DNA of 64,000 nucleotides from an uncultured Prevotellaceae bacterium (GTDB lineage Bacteria; Bacteroidota; Bacteroidia; Bacteroidales; Bacteroidaceae): the NCBI GenBank assembly GCA_900318555.1, contig ONKX01000004.1, positions 1-64,000 of the forward strand, given 5' to 3'. Under the pieces are notes generated by a model. The model was not told the DNA's origin. It ran no database searches and saw only the letters and a program-made list of their open reading frames with translations. Made by a program: the position numbers and the translations under genes. This document shows, in pieces, positions 25,713 to 35,548 of this stretch (the first letter of the stretch is position 1; every line of letters starts with the position of its first letter).

Positions 25713-27287
25713 CTATTTGACCAAGTTTCCAAGAATGTCACGGGTAAGCTCCTTCGTAATAGTACGGGTTGCGGCACTCGTGGCATTTTTTGCGACACGT
25801 CCTGTTGTCGATGTCCTCGACTTGGTTTTCTTACCAGTCACAGCGTCTGACACAACGGTTCCCAGTACGGCTGCTAACGTAGAAGTGACGGCTGTGATGA
25901 CAGCCTTCAATACTTTCGACATGATGCCGGGCTTCTTTTTTTCTTCCTTAGCAGGCTTCTCTGCCTCTGCAACCTCTGTATTCTCAGCTTCGGCAAGTGC
26001 CTGTTCAGCCTCTGACATCAGCACCTCGAAAGCACTCTCGCGGTCGATGGGCGTGTCATACTTGCCGTAGATACGCGACTGTTTGATAAGGTCCAGACGC
26101 TGCCCTTCCGTAATGGCACCTATCTGTGACAGCGGGAATAACACTTTCGCACGCTCTACGACGCTGGGTGCACCCTTCTCGTCTAGGAATGACACCAGGG
26201 CTTCGCCAGTCTCTAAGTTCATGATGGCCTCATCGGTCTTGAAAGCAGGATTGGCACGGAAGGTATCTGCTGCCGTTTTCACGGCCTTTTGGTCCTTCGG
26301 TGTATAGGCACGCAGGGCATGCTGTACGCGGTTACCCAGCTGTCCGAGGATATTCTCGGGGATGTCGGTAGGACTCTGTGTGATGAAGTAGATACCCACG
26401 CCCTTCGAACGGATAAGACGGATGACTTGTTCAATCTTATCGAGTAAGGCCTTCGACGTATCTGTAAACAGCATGTGTGCCTCGTCAAAAAAGAACACAA
26501 GTTTGGGTTGCGGCAGGTCACCGACTTCTGGCAGTGTGCTGTAGAGTTCAGAGAGTAGCCACAACAGGAACGTAGAGTACAACTTCGGCTGGAGCATCAG
26601 CTTGTCAGCTGCCAATACACTCATCACACCCTTGCCCTGTTCTGTCTGCATGAGGTCGTAGATGTCGAACGACGGTTCACCGAAGAACTTGTCAGCACCC
26701 TGGCTCTCCAATTGTAGCAAGGCGCGCTGAATGGCTCCAATGGTTGCGGTTGAGATATTGCCATACTTCGTGGTATATCCCTTGGCGTGCTGTGATACCC
26801 AGTCCAACATCTGACGCAGGTCCTTGATATCAATGAGTAACAGACCACGCTCGTCGGCAATGCGGAACACTATATTCAGCACACCATCCTGTATCTCATT
26901 CAATTGCATCAGTCGCGAAAGCAACTGCGGACCCATCTGTGAAATAGTGGCACGCATAGGATGGCCCTGTTCGCCGAAGACGTCGTAAAAACGTACTGGA
27001 CAGCTCTGGAACTGCGGATTCTCGATGCCGAACTCCGGCAGACGTTTCTCAATAAATCCACTCATCTTGCCGACCTGCGAAATACCGCTGAGGTCGCCCT
27101 TCATATCAGCCATAAAACACGGTACACCGGCCTGGCAGAATGTCTCCGCCATCACCTGTAGCGTTACCGTCTTACCTGTACCCGTAGCTCCGGCAATGAG
27201 TCCGTGGCGGTTCGCCATTTTTCCTTGAATACTTAGCGCTCCATTGGCGCAATGGGCAATGTAAAGCCCCCGTTCGTTGTCTAACAT
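25713..27287 (-). CDS. HerA-type (DUF853) P-loop ATPase
   Basis: 524 residues. Walker A is G-A-T-G-T-G-K-T (Lys39) and Walker B is L-V-F-F-F-D-E-A-H (~residue 255), with a sensor segment Y-F-I-T-Q-S-P-T-D. This is the DUF853 group of the HerA/FtsK hexameric ATPases, whose cellular job is unclear. The last ~90 residues are Lys/Ala/Thr-rich and contain a hydrophobic stretch ([18 protein letters not shown]) that might touch a membrane. It has no partner nuclease gene and appears unrelated to the sugar genes beside it. Confidence 0.88.
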   Translation of the reverse strand: MLDNERGLYIAHCANGALSIQGKMANRHGLIAGATGTGKTVTLQVMAETFCQAGVPCFMADMKGDLSGISQVGKMSGFIEKRLPEFGIENPQFQSCPVRFYDVFGEQGHPMRATISQMGPQLLSRLMQLNEIQDGVLNIVFRIADERGLLLIDIKDLRQMLDWVSQHAKGYTTKYGNISTATIGAIQRALLQLESQGADKFFGEPSFDIYDLMQTEQGKGVMSVLAADKLMLQPKLYSTFLLWLLSELYSTLPEVGDLPQPKLVFFFDEAHMLFTDTSKALLDKIEQVIRLIRSKGVGIYFITQSPTDIPENILGQLGNRVQHALRAYTPKDQKAVKTAADTFRANPAFKTDEAIMNLETGEALVSFLDEKGAPSVVERAKVLFPLSQIGAITEGQRLDLIKQSRIYGKYDTPIDRESAFEVLMSEAEQALAEAENTEVAEAEKPAKEEKKKPGIMSKVLKAVITAVTSTLAAVLGTVVSDAVTGKKTKSRTSTTGRVAKNATSAATRTITKELTRDILGNLVK

Positions 27288-27314
27288 AATATTCGCGTTT
27301 TAGTTATTTTCCTG

Positions 27315-27322
27315 CAAAGATA
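27315..27322 (-). promoter_or_regulatory. -7 box of the HerA-type gene
   Basis: Minus-strand TATCTTTG about 28 nt before the start; -33 part not clear. Confidence 0.45.
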
Positions 27323-27345
27323 GTAATTTTTTCAAAGAAAATGCG

Positions 27346-27353
27346 TACTTTTG
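27346..27353 (+). promoter_or_regulatory. -7 box of the BASS-type transporter gene
   Basis: TACTTTTG ends only 10 nt before the ATG at 27364, so the transcript would have a leader of a few bases. There is no room for a ribosome binding site. Confidence 0.5.
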
Positions 27354-27363
27354 CAGAAAATTT

Positions 27364-28326
27364 ATGAATAAGTTCATCAGTTTTATCAAGAATTGGACAC
27401 TTCCTGTGGCTATTGTCATAGGTTCTGTGGCTTATCTGACGTTTTATTGGATGCCTGCACTCGATACGCTAGGTGATCAGTTGAGTCCCATATTCGACGT
27501 CATTTTCCCGCTGTTTGTGTTTCTCACCCTGCTCATCACGTTTTGTAAGGTCAACTACCACCAGTTGCTTCCTCACCGTTGGCATACTGGCGTTCTGATA
27601 GCCCAGCTAATGCTCATTGCCGCAACTATTGGCATCATATTCTGGGTGGAGGATAATGCCGAACAGAAACTGCTTTGGGAAGCCATGCTGACATGCATTA
27701 TCGGACCTGCTGCTTCGGCATCCCCTGTTGTCGTTGGCAAACTGGGTGGCAATATCAGTACCATGACGACCTATGTCATCCTGTCGTCACTGGCGTCAAC
27801 CATCCTCATTCCATTGGTATTTCCCATCCTTGAACCTTCTGCAGGTGTCGCCTTCCTCGAAGCCTTTCTGGTCATTCTTCACAAGGTTGCCATCGTGCTG
27901 ATGTTACCCTTGGTACTCGGATGGTTCATCAAGCATTATATGCCCCGTCTGCAACAGAAGATTGCCGCTATGCCCAACCTCAGTTTCTACACGTGGGCTA
28001 TTTCGCTGAGTATAACCACAGGTATTACGGTTAAAAATATCGTTCACAGCAATGCTACCATTACACTGCTTTGTTGGATAGCCGTGACGACACTGATTTT
28101 GTGCTTTGTACAGTTCCTGATTGGACGAGGTGTAGGCCGTTGGTTAGGTGAAGAGGTAAATGCCGGACAGGGACTGTTTCAGAAAAATACGGCCCTCAGC
28201 ATTTGGGTGGCATACATGTACCTGACCCCTGTTGCCTCCATCGGAGCAGGGTGCTACGTTTTGTGGCAGAATATTATCAACAGTTTCGAAATCTGGCAAG
28301 ACCGCAAGCAAAAAACACGACATTAG
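27364..28326 (+). CDS. BASS (bile acid:sodium symporter)-family transporter
   Basis: 320 residues with nine or ten membrane segments and the SBF fold. The crossing region with a G-P-A-A-S-A-S-P-V-V segment (~118-127) and the small-residue-rich halves match Bacteroidota proteins annotated as bile acid/sodium symporters, many of which move other organic anions. The gene is single. Its promoter is so close that the mRNA is nearly leaderless. No sign ties it to xylan use apart from position. Confidence 0.75.
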   Translation: MNKFISFIKNWTLPVAIVIGSVAYLTFYWMPALDTLGDQLSPIFDVIFPLFVFLTLLITFCKVNYHQLLPHRWHTGVLIAQLMLIAATIGIIFWVEDNAEQKLLWEAMLTCIIGPAASASPVVVGKLGGNISTMTTYVILSSLASTILIPLVFPILEPSAGVAFLEAFLVILHKVAIVLMLPLVLGWFIKHYMPRLQQKIAAMPNLSFYTWAISLSITTGITVKNIVHSNATITLLCWIAVTTLILCFVQFLIGRGVGRWLGEEVNAGQGLFQKNTALSIWVAYMYLTPVASIGAGCYVLWQNIINSFEIWQDRKQKTRH

Positions 28327-28392
28327 TAGGCTTATGATACACCAACAAAAGTCCGCGAAACATTACATAAGGTTTGTTTCGCGGATTATTCG

Positions 28393-28400
28393 TATCTTTG
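28393..28400 (+). promoter_or_regulatory. -7 box of the GH43 operon
   Basis: TATCTTTG, 30 nt before the first GH43 gene. A TTTG exists at 28373-28376 but the 16-nt spacer is short, hinting at activator dependence. Confidence 0.5.
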
Positions 28401-28429
28401 CAAACACAAAAAACTAATTATCTCTTTAT

Positions 28430-31252
28430 ATGATGAAGAAACGTAAAACAATACTTGCTGCTGCCCTTGCAATGGCCTTGGGCAGCACTGCACAAAATCC
28501 CTTTGTGCAGACATGGTGTACCAGTGACCCGGCTCCGATGGTGCACGACGGGACGATGTACGTCTATACGGGTCACGACGAGGACAATGCTGACTTCTTC
28601 TGGATGCAGGAGTGGCGTGTGTATTCCACAAAGGATATGGTCAACTGGCAGGACCACGGGTCGCCTTTGGCTTTAGAGAGTTTCTCATGGGCTGACGACC
28701 GTGCTTGGGCCTCGCAGTGTGTGGAACGTGACGGTAAGTTCTTCTGGTACATCTGTGCCCATTCAAAGATTTCGAACGGTATGGCCATTGGCGTAGCCGT
28801 TGGCGACAGCCCTACAGGTCCGTTTCGTGATGCTATAGGTAAGCCGCTGTTCGAGAATGGTTCTTGGGACCATATCGACCCCACCGTACTGATTGATGAC
28901 GACGGACAGGCGTGGCTGATGTGGGGTAATCCGCAATGTTACTACCTGAAGTTGAATCGCGACATGATTTCCTATAGTGGCGAACTGGGCAAGCTCGATA
29001 TGACCGAAGAGGCCTTTGGCGGTCCCATCATGAGCAAGCGCGAGAAGGGCAAGCAATACAAGGACTCTTATGTTGAGGGTCCCTGGCTCACCAAGCGTAA
29101 TGGCACCTACCAATTGTTGTATGCTGCCGGTGGAGTGCCTGAGCATATTTCTTACAGCACAGCCCCATTGCCCACAGGTCCTTGGAAGTATGCTGGTGAG
29201 ATTATGCCCTTGTGCGACACGAAGTCGTTTACCAACCATTGTGGTGTGGCAGACTATAAAGGCCACAGCTACTTCTTCTACCATACGGGCAAGTTGCCCA
29301 ATGGTGGAGGTTTCGGCCGTAGTGTAGCCGTCGAGGAGTTCAAATACAATGCCGATGGCAGTTTCCCAACCATCATGCCTACCGACGAGGGCGTAAAACC
29401 AATTGCCAAGTTCGACCCCTATCGTAAGGTGGAGGCCGAGACCATGGCGTTCTCGAAGGGAATCAAGACAGAACAAAATGACGAGGTTGGTGTTTATGTC
29501 ACCGATATCCATAATGGCGATTATATCAAACTGCAGGCTGTACATCTCTGCTACAAGACCCCACGTACCTTTACAGCCCGTGTAGCCAGTGGATTACGTG
29601 GCGGACAAATTGAAATCCGTTTGGATAGTGTCAGTGGTCAACTGCTTGGCACATTGGACGTTCCAGGTACTGGCGGCTGGGAGAAGTGGCAGACCATTAC
29701 CACCGACTTGGCAGCACTCGACAGCTATCCCTCTCGTCTGCACACTCGTGATCTCTACCTCGTGTTCAAAGGCCGTAAGGGTCCAAAACTCTTCAATTTC
29801 GACTGGTGGGAGATGCGTGGCATAGAGCAGGTGAATATGCCGTTGTTCCAGACAAAATATACTGCAGACCCCTCACCGCTGGTCATTGGCGATACACTGT
29901 TCCTCTATACCTCGCACGACGCCTCTCCTGAGGATATCCCTGACGAGAACGAGAAAAACTCAGCAGGTTTCTTTATGTACGACTGGCTACTGTGGTCAAC
30001 CACTGATATGGTCAACTGGACGGAGCATGGTGCTGTAGCATCGCTGAAGGAATTCTCGTGGCGCAGTCGTGAGAATGGTGCATGGGCCATCCAGACTGTT
30101 GAGCGCAATGGTAAATACTATCTCTATGCACCCCTGCATGGTCATGGCATTGGCGTCTTGGTGAGCGATTCTCCCTATGGTCCTTTCAAGGATCCCCTTG
30201 GTGAACCACTTGTTTGGCAGAAGGAGCACTGGGACGACATCGATCCCACCGTCTTTACCGATGACGATGGTCAGGCCTATATGTACTGGGGCAACCCCCA
30301 TGTCTACTATACCAAGTTGAATACAGACATGATCTCTACCAACGGTGACATCTTCGTGCTGAATCCCAAGGATGGCATCATGCGTCCTGTCAAGCAGGAA
30401 GGTGCTAAGGCAAACCTCCGCGCACCTTGGAGCGAGAAGGCTACATGGGCTGTGAAGAACTATCAGGAAGGTCCGTGGCTTTATAAGCGCAATGGCAAGT
30501 ACTATCTCAGCTATGCTACGACCTGCTGTCCAGAGGCGCTGGGCTATGCCATGAGCGACAGCCCTACTGGCCCTTGGGAGTGGAAGAACTACATCATGAA
30601 GCCCACTCAGCGCGACCGTGGCAACCATCCTGGCATCTGTGATTTCAAAGGCCACTCTTATGTCTTTGGTCAGAACTACGATCTGATGCACCTCGATACC
30701 TATGAGCACCATGAGCGTCGTACCGTCTCTGCTACAGAGATTACCTATAACGCAGATGGTACCATTCAGGAGGTTCCCTACTGGCTCGACCAGGAACCCA
30801 TGAAGCAGCTGCACTGGTTGAACCCCTATCGTCGTGTGGAGGCCGAGACCATGAACTGGGGCTATGGTCTGAAATCTTCGAAGATGGGCATCCAGAATAC
30901 TGGTGTCGTCAAGGATATGCCGGAATCTACAGGTAAGCGTAACATGTACATTTACGACATCACCGACGGAGAGTATATCCGTCTGCGTGGTGTCGACTTC
31001 GGTAGCAAGGGTGCCAAGCAATTCAGCATCATCGCTGCTGCAGCCGCTCAGGCAGGCTGTACCGTTACCCTGCACATAGACAGCGTAAAGGGCGACGTCA
31101 TTGGTACTGCAACCATCAAGAGCACGGGTTCTGTGGAGAAATACAAGGCATTTACTACGAAGGTCACTGGTGCAACGGGTGTTCATGACCTTTACATCTG
31201 CTTTGACAAGGCACAGGGTGACGTTCGTCTCGATTATTGGCAATTCAAGTAA
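28430..31252 (+). CDS. Double GH43 protein with two CBM6-like domains
   Basis: 940 residues with a signal peptide (~1-22). It is an internal duplication: GH43 (~25-325) plus CBM6-like (~330-465), then GH43 (~472-795) plus CBM6-like (~800-940). Each GH43 has its three acids: D-P-A-P / D-P-S-P near the start, D-P-T-V in the middle (followed by D-D-D-G-Q-A), and the Glu of V-E-G-P-W-L / Q-E-G-P-W-L. Both sites thus look active. GH43 enzymes are xylosidases or arabinofuranosidases. The next GH43 gene starts 9 nt later, so they form an operon. Confidence 0.9.
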   Translation: MMKKRKTILAAALAMALGSTAQNPFVQTWCTSDPAPMVHDGTMYVYTGHDEDNADFFWMQEWRVYSTKDMVNWQDHGSPLALESFSWADDRAWASQCVERDGKFFWYICAHSKISNGMAIGVAVGDSPTGPFRDAIGKPLFENGSWDHIDPTVLIDDDGQAWLMWGNPQCYYLKLNRDMISYSGELGKLDMTEEAFGGPIMSKREKGKQYKDSYVEGPWLTKRNGTYQLLYAAGGVPEHISYSTAPLPTGPWKYAGEIMPLCDTKSFTNHCGVADYKGHSYFFYHTGKLPNGGGFGRSVAVEEFKYNADGSFPTIMPTDEGVKPIAKFDPYRKVEAETMAFSKGIKTEQNDEVGVYVTDIHNGDYIKLQAVHLCYKTPRTFTARVASGLRGGQIEIRLDSVSGQLLGTLDVPGTGGWEKWQTITTDLAALDSYPSRLHTRDLYLVFKGRKGPKLFNFDWWEMRGIEQVNMPLFQTKYTADPSPLVIGDTLFLYTSHDASPEDIPDENEKNSAGFFMYDWLLWSTTDMVNWTEHGAVASLKEFSWRSRENGAWAIQTVERNGKYYLYAPLHGHGIGVLVSDSPYGPFKDPLGEPLVWQKEHWDDIDPTVFTDDDGQAYMYWGNPHVYYTKLNTDMISTNGDIFVLNPKDGIMRPVKQEGAKANLRAPWSEKATWAVKNYQEGPWLYKRNGKYYLSYATTCCPEALGYAMSDSPTGPWEWKNYIMKPTQRDRGNHPGICDFKGHSYVFGQNYDLMHLDTYEHHERRTVSATEITYNADGTIQEVPYWLDQEPMKQLHWLNPYRRVEAETMNWGYGLKSSKMGIQNTGVVKDMPESTGKRNMYIYDITDGEYIRLRGVDFGSKGAKQFSIIAAAAAQAGCTVTLHIDSVKGDVIGTATIKSTGSVEKYKAFTTKVTGATGVHDLYICFDKAQGDVRLDYWQFK

Positions 31253-31261
31253 TTAAAAAAT

Positions 31262-33370
31262 ATGAACAAAACTTTATTATCAACTTTAGGGTTGTGCCTG
31301 GCAGCAGTTGCTGCTATGGCACAAAACCCGATTATCCGAGATCAGTACACTGCCGACCCAACGGCGCGTGTATTCAACGGAAAAGTGTATTTGTATCCTT
31401 CGCACGACATCTTCCCTCCCGAGGGACAGCGTCAGGATTGGTTCTGCATGGAGGACTACCATGTGTTCTCCTCTGAGAATCTCACCGACTGGACAGATCA
31501 CGGTGTGATTGTCACTCAGAACAAAGTACCCTGGGTGCGTCCAGACTCTTATTCAATGTGGGCACCTGACTGTGTCGAGCGCAACGGGAAGTACTATTTC
31601 TATTTCCCCTCTGCTCCTAAAGACGGCCGTGGTTTTGGTGTCGGTGTCGCCATTGCCGACAGTCCCGAGGGACCGTTCATCTGTGAACCAGAGCCTATCA
31701 AGGGCATCAATGGCATCGATCCCTGTGTGCTCCAGGCTTCCGACGGCAACGCCTACATTTTCTGGGGTAATGGCCGTTGTGCCAAACTCAAGCCCAACAT
31801 GAAGGAACTCGCTGACGATACGCCCAAGGAAAAGGTAAAGTGGGGCGACCGCGAGTTTGAAATGTTGGGTGTCAGCTGTCTGAAAGACCTGCCCAGCCGT
31901 CAGGCTGAAGGTCCGTTCGCTTTCGAGGCTAATGGCTGGTATTACCTTACTTATCCGTACGTACGCGAGAATACTGAGGTTCTCGGCTATGCCATGAGTA
32001 AGAATCCGATGGGTCCCTACGAATACAAAGGTCTGATTATGCCCGAGCACGAGAACGGCTGCTGGACCAACCATCATAGCATTATCAACTACAAGGGTCA
32101 GTGGTATCTGTTCTATCACCAGAACGCCTTCTCGCCTCGCGACGACAAGCGCCGTTCTGTTCAGATTGACAAACTCTATTTCAATCCCGACGGTACTATT
32201 CAGGAGGTGAAGAAGACCATGCGTGGCGTGGGCATCAACAAGGCTACCGAGAAGATTGAGATTGACCGCTACAGCACGGCCAGCGAGGGTGTCACCACCG
32301 AACTCATCGATACCGTCAATACCTTCCGCAGCTACATGGCCACCCTGCCGAAGAAGGGCAGTTGGCTGAAATATGACGATGTGGATTTCAGCTGCATCAA
32401 GGACGGCTACATGATTATCAACGTAAAGGCTGCTGACAATACCGAGCTGTGCGTCCGCGAGGGCAGTGCCAAGGGCAAGGTCATCGCTCGTGTCACACTG
32501 ACAGTGAGACCCGAGGAACCTGCTAACCCCATGATGGCTCGCTTCCGTCGTGACCTGCGCAACCAGTGGCTCACGCAGTCTGTTAACTTGGAGTACACAC
32601 CGAAGGGCGTCACCAACCTCGTCGTGACTAACGAGGGCGATGGCGAACTCAGCGTCAACTGGGTACAGTTCAAGAACCGTCCCGACTACTTTACACATGT
32701 AGATGCCAAGGCTCCGGCTGCTAAGCCTGACGACGATGGCTTCATCCGTCGCTGGATGCTCTTGGAACCTATCGACAAGCCTAACTCTGGCAACACCGTC
32801 TTCACTGACAGCTATCTCCGAGAACACTTCAACCGCCAATATTTCAAAGGTCAGCAGACCATTCTGCCGAAGGATGGTCAGAAGGTGACCGCTGTGTTCC
32901 AGCAGGAACAAGCCCCCGCAGGCTTTGGTCGTGGTGCTCAGCAGCAGCCCGAAGGTCCTCAGGTGAAGACCGTTAAGCAGACGCTGACGTGGCACGCGCT
33001 GGAAAGCAACATGTTCAACGTCAAGTTGTTCCGCTTCGCTGAGAAGTGGGGTACGAAAGTCTATGGCGTGCTCTTCTGGGCAGTGACCATCATCGACTGC
33101 GACGAGGACATCCCGAACGTCCGTCTGGCTGTCGGCTCTAATTCTGCCTCTATGTGGTGGCTCAATGGTGAGGAAGCCTTGCTGCTCTCTGGCGACCGCC
33201 GTATGGTGAAGGACGACGCCATGTCGCCACGTCTCACCCTGAAGAAAGGCCGCAACATCCTGCGTGGTGCCATTATCAACGGCCCAGGCATGAGCGACTT
33301 CTGTGTCCGTTTCCTCGACGAGAAAGGTAACCCAGTAAAGAATTATAAGGTAACAACATCCTCGAAATAA
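31262..33370 (+). CDS. GH43 protein with C-terminal accessory domains
   Basis: 702 residues with a signal peptide (~1-21). The GH43 domain spans about 22-325, with catalytic acids in A-D-P-T-A, I-D-P-C-V and the Glu of A-E-G-P-F. A CBM6-like beta-sandwich follows (~340-485). A further ~200-residue region ends the protein, with a Gln/Gly/Pro-rich loop (~560-575) and a jelly-roll-like core (W-W-L-N-G-E-E-A-L-L-L-S-G-D) that I cannot assign. Middle gene of the three-gene GH43 operon. Confidence 0.87.
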   Translation: MNKTLLSTLGLCLAAVAAMAQNPIIRDQYTADPTARVFNGKVYLYPSHDIFPPEGQRQDWFCMEDYHVFSSENLTDWTDHGVIVTQNKVPWVRPDSYSMWAPDCVERNGKYYFYFPSAPKDGRGFGVGVAIADSPEGPFICEPEPIKGINGIDPCVLQASDGNAYIFWGNGRCAKLKPNMKELADDTPKEKVKWGDREFEMLGVSCLKDLPSRQAEGPFAFEANGWYYLTYPYVRENTEVLGYAMSKNPMGPYEYKGLIMPEHENGCWTNHHSIINYKGQWYLFYHQNAFSPRDDKRRSVQIDKLYFNPDGTIQEVKKTMRGVGINKATEKIEIDRYSTASEGVTTELIDTVNTFRSYMATLPKKGSWLKYDDVDFSCIKDGYMIINVKAADNTELCVREGSAKGKVIARVTLTVRPEEPANPMMARFRRDLRNQWLTQSVNLEYTPKGVTNLVVTNEGDGELSVNWVQFKNRPDYFTHVDAKAPAAKPDDDGFIRRWMLLEPIDKPNSGNTVFTDSYLREHFNRQYFKGQQTILPKDGQKVTAVFQQEQAPAGFGRGAQQQPEGPQVKTVKQTLTWHALESNMFNVKLFRFAEKWGTKVYGVLFWAVTIIDCDEDIPNVRLAVGSNSASMWWLNGEEALLLSGDRRMVKDDAMSPRLTLKKGRNILRGAIINGPGMSDFCVRFLDEKGNPVKNYKVTTSSK

Positions 33371-33391
33371 TTTAATAACGACATAACGGCA

Positions 33392-34879
33392 ATGAAAAGA
33401 AATATGAAACATAATAGACAAACATTCATACGCTTGTTGCTGTGCGCAGCAATGTTCAATGTTCAATGTTCAATGTTCAATGTCTTCGCGCAAATCGGCG
33501 CACCATACATTCACGACCCCTCGACCCTTGCCGAGTGTGACGGTAAATGGTATACCTTCGGCACTGGTGGCGGAGGCATCATCTCAGACGACGGCTGGAG
33601 CTGGCATAGTGGTGCCGATCGTCCTGGTGGCGGTGCTGCGCCCGATATCTTGAAAATCGGCGACCGTTACCTCTGCATCTACGGTGCCACTGGTGGTGGC
33701 CTTGGCGGTGGTCACGCTGGCCGCATCCTCACCATGTGGAACAAGACTCTCGACCCCAAGTCGCCCGACTTCAAATGGACGGAGGCGGTAGAGGTCTGTG
33801 CCTCTGACGGTATGGAGGATCAGGACGCCATCGACCCAGGCATGCTCTTGGATCCCACCACTGGTCGTCTGTGGGTCAGCTATGGCACTTATTTCGGCAC
33901 CATCCGTCTCATCGAGCTCGACCCGAAGACGGGATTCCGCGTCAGCGGCAACAAGGAGAAGGACATCGCCATCGACTGCGAGGCCTCTGACCTCATCTAT
34001 CGCGACGGCTGGTATTATCTGCTCGGCACCCACGGCACATGCTGCGACGGTGTCAACTCTACCTATAATATCGTAGTAGGCCGTTCGCGTAGCGTCGAAG
34101 GACCCTATCTCGACAATGTCGGTCGCGACATGTTCCACGGTGGCGGCAAGATGGTCGTTGCTGCCGAGAAGCGCGCTTGTGGTGCCGGACACTTCGGACG
34201 TTACATTCTTGACGAGGGTGTCGAAGTGATGTCATTCCACTGGGAGGCAGACTTCGAGCTTAGCGGACGCTCCACACTTGCCGTCCGTCCGATAGTATGG
34301 AAGAACGGATGGCCTGTCGCTGGCGACAATTTCAAGGGTGGCAACCTGGCAATCCTCAGCGAGCGTCGTGGCTATGCCCTCGAACTCACCGTCGATTTCG
34401 TCCGTATGCAGCAGCAGCGTCAGGGCTGGTTCAACCGCGAACAGATGCAACAACCCGTCAAGCCCATCGCCAACCAGACACTCGATGAGGTGAAGGCCAC
34501 ATGGCCCGAGGGTGACATTCCCGCCCGCATAGGCGATTATATGTACCGTCCTCACCAGCGTTGGACCATCACTCCCGTCGATGAGGCTGGCGGTTATCTC
34601 AGCAATCCCTACTTCAAGATTACCATCGAGGGTACCGACCGTGCACTCGCCGCTACTGCCGACAAGGAGGTGACCACCGTGCCTGCCTATACTGGCGCCG
34701 ACGAGCAGCTCTGGCGTATCGAGCAGCTCACTGATGGCACCTATCGCATCATGCCGAAGGCCATCCCTGGCATCGAGGGCACCAATACCACGTATTGCCT
34801 CTATTCCGCTGGTGACTCCACGCCGACGCTCGCTGTTTACGATTTCAACAGCGATAACAGCAAGTGGAACTTTAAGTAG
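33392..34879 (+). CDS. GH43 arabinanase-like protein with repeat-encoded signal peptide
   Basis: 495 residues. The GH43 propeller covers about 35-330: H-D-P-S-T near the start, A-I-D-P-G-M in the middle, and the Glu of C-E-A-S-D-L, the order seen in endo-arabinanases. The C-terminal ~130 residues resemble a ricin-B/trefoil lectin fold (repeated Q-x-W segments). The signal peptide is odd: residues ~20-31 (M-F-N-V-Q-C-S twice) are encoded by a 7-nt tandem array, so a change of one unit would break the frame. The start may be Met1 or Met5. The gap to the previous gene is 21 nt. Confidence 0.85.
   Translation: MKRNMKHNRQTFIRLLLCAAMFNVQCSMFNVFAQIGAPYIHDPSTLAECDGKWYTFGTGGGGIISDDGWSWHSGADRPGGGAAPDILKIGDRYLCIYGATGGGLGGGHAGRILTMWNKTLDPKSPDFKWTEAVEVCASDGMEDQDAIDPGMLLDPTTGRLWVSYGTYFGTIRLIELDPKTGFRVSGNKEKDIAIDCEASDLIYRDGWYYLLGTHGTCCDGVNSTYNIVVGRSRSVEGPYLDNVGRDMFHGGGKMVVAAEKRACGAGHFGRYILDEGVEVMSFHWEADFELSGRSTLAVRPIVWKNGWPVAGDNFKGGNLAILSERRGYALELTVDFVRMQQQRQGWFNREQMQQPVKPIANQTLDEVKATWPEGDIPARIGDYMYRPHQRWTITPVDEAGGYLSNPYFKITIEGTDRALAATADKEVTTVPAYTGADEQLWRIEQLTDGTYRIMPKAIPGIEGTNTTYCLYSAGDSTPTLAVYDFNSDNSKWNFK
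33451..33483. repeat. Heptad array in GH43 signal peptide
   Basis: Four perfect units of AATGTTC plus five bases, 33 nt. A loss or gain of one 7-nt unit would shift the frame. Confidence 0.8.
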
Positions 34880-34887
34880 TGATCGTT

Positions 34888-35436
34888 TTAACGGAACAAC
34901 GAGAAATTCACGCTGCCATACTGGCGATGTTCCACGAAATGTGGATGTTCCGAGAAGTCATAGTCCTTTCCGTGCTCCAGCACGAAAAGGGCTTCTTCTT
35001 TCAGTACCTGACGCTCAAACACAAGGTCGGGTAGGGTAGCCAGTTCTTTCAGCGCGTAGGGAGGGTCGGCAAAGATGAAGTCAAACTGTTGCTTACACGA
35101 CTTCAGAAAACGGAATACGTCGCCACGGATAGGGATGATATTGGCTATTGGCTCTTGGCTATTAGCCGTTAGCTTTTTCATGCAGTCTTGGATGAAGCGG
35201 TGGTGGTCGCGGTCCAGTTCCACACTGACCACACGGCTGCAGCCTCTTGACACCAGTTCGAGCGAGATGCTACCCGTTCCGGAAAACAAGTCAAGAGCCT
35301 CGGCACCGTCAAAGTCGACATACTGCACGAGCACATTGAATATGTTCTCCTTGGCAAAGTCCGTCGTCGGACGTGCCTTGAACGTTCGCGGTATGTCGAA
35401 ATGCCGACCTTTATATTTTCCAGTGATGATTCGCAT
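34888..35436 (-). CDS. rsmD: 16S rRNA (guanine-966-N2)-methyltransferase
   Basis: 182 residues, a Rossmann methyltransferase. The SAM motif L-D-L-F-S-G-T-G-S lies at ~48-56 and the catalytic D-P-P-Y at ~122-125, as in RsmD, which methylates G966 of 16S rRNA. About eleven residues (~88-98, T-A-N-S-Q-E-P-I-A-N) come from a heptad array and form an extra loop between core strands. The gene follows DUF3822 across a 112-nt gap full of short repeats. This pairing with DUF3822 is usual in Bacteroidota. Confidence 0.93.
   Translation of the reverse strand: MRIITGKYKGRHFDIPRTFKARPTTDFAKENIFNVLVQYVDFDGAEALDLFSGTGSISLELVSRGCSRVVSVELDRDHHRFIQDCMKKLTANSQEPIANIIPIRGDVFRFLKSCKQQFDFIFADPPYALKELATLPDLVFERQVLKEEALFVLEHGKDYDFSEHPHFVEHRQYGSVNFSLFR
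35141..35173. repeat. Heptad array inside rsmD
   Basis: 33 nt, unit TTGGCTA with variants, in frame. It can be read as five TTGGC/TTAGC cores with 2-nt spacers. Confidence 0.7.
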
Positions 35437-35462
35437 TCCTTCTCCTTAACTCCTTAACTTCC

Positions 35463-35547
35463 TTAACTTCTCTAACTTCTTAACTTCTCTAACTTCTTAA
35501 CTTCTCTAACTTCTTAACTTCTCTAACTTCTTAACTTCTCTAACTTC
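35463..35547. repeat. 17-bp minisatellite between rsmD and DUF3822
   Basis: Five exact copies of a 17-nt unit (TTAACTTCTCTAACTTC), with decayed copies on the left to about 35443. It fills nearly the whole intergenic gap. Confidence 0.85.
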
Positions 35548-35548
35548 C

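Noticed and set aside
28373..28400. Full-consensus promoter for the GH43 operon
   Set aside because: The TTTG lies only 16 nt from the -7 box, outside the usual 19-21 nt, so only the -7 part is reported.
29996..33466. Long minus-strand frames (415 and 637 codons) opposite the GH43 genes
   Set aside because: They mirror well-supported GH43 genes with clear motifs and start inside repeats or the next gene; codon-bias shadows.
18944..34879. A classic SusC/SusD polysaccharide utilisation locus
   Set aside because: Several xylan and arabinan enzymes are present, but no TonB-dependent receptor, SusD-like lipoprotein or hybrid two-component sensor is in the window.
35463..35547. CRISPR array
   Set aside because: The units are head-to-tail without unique spacers and no cas genes are present; it is a minisatellite. 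The heptad arrays also have no spacers.
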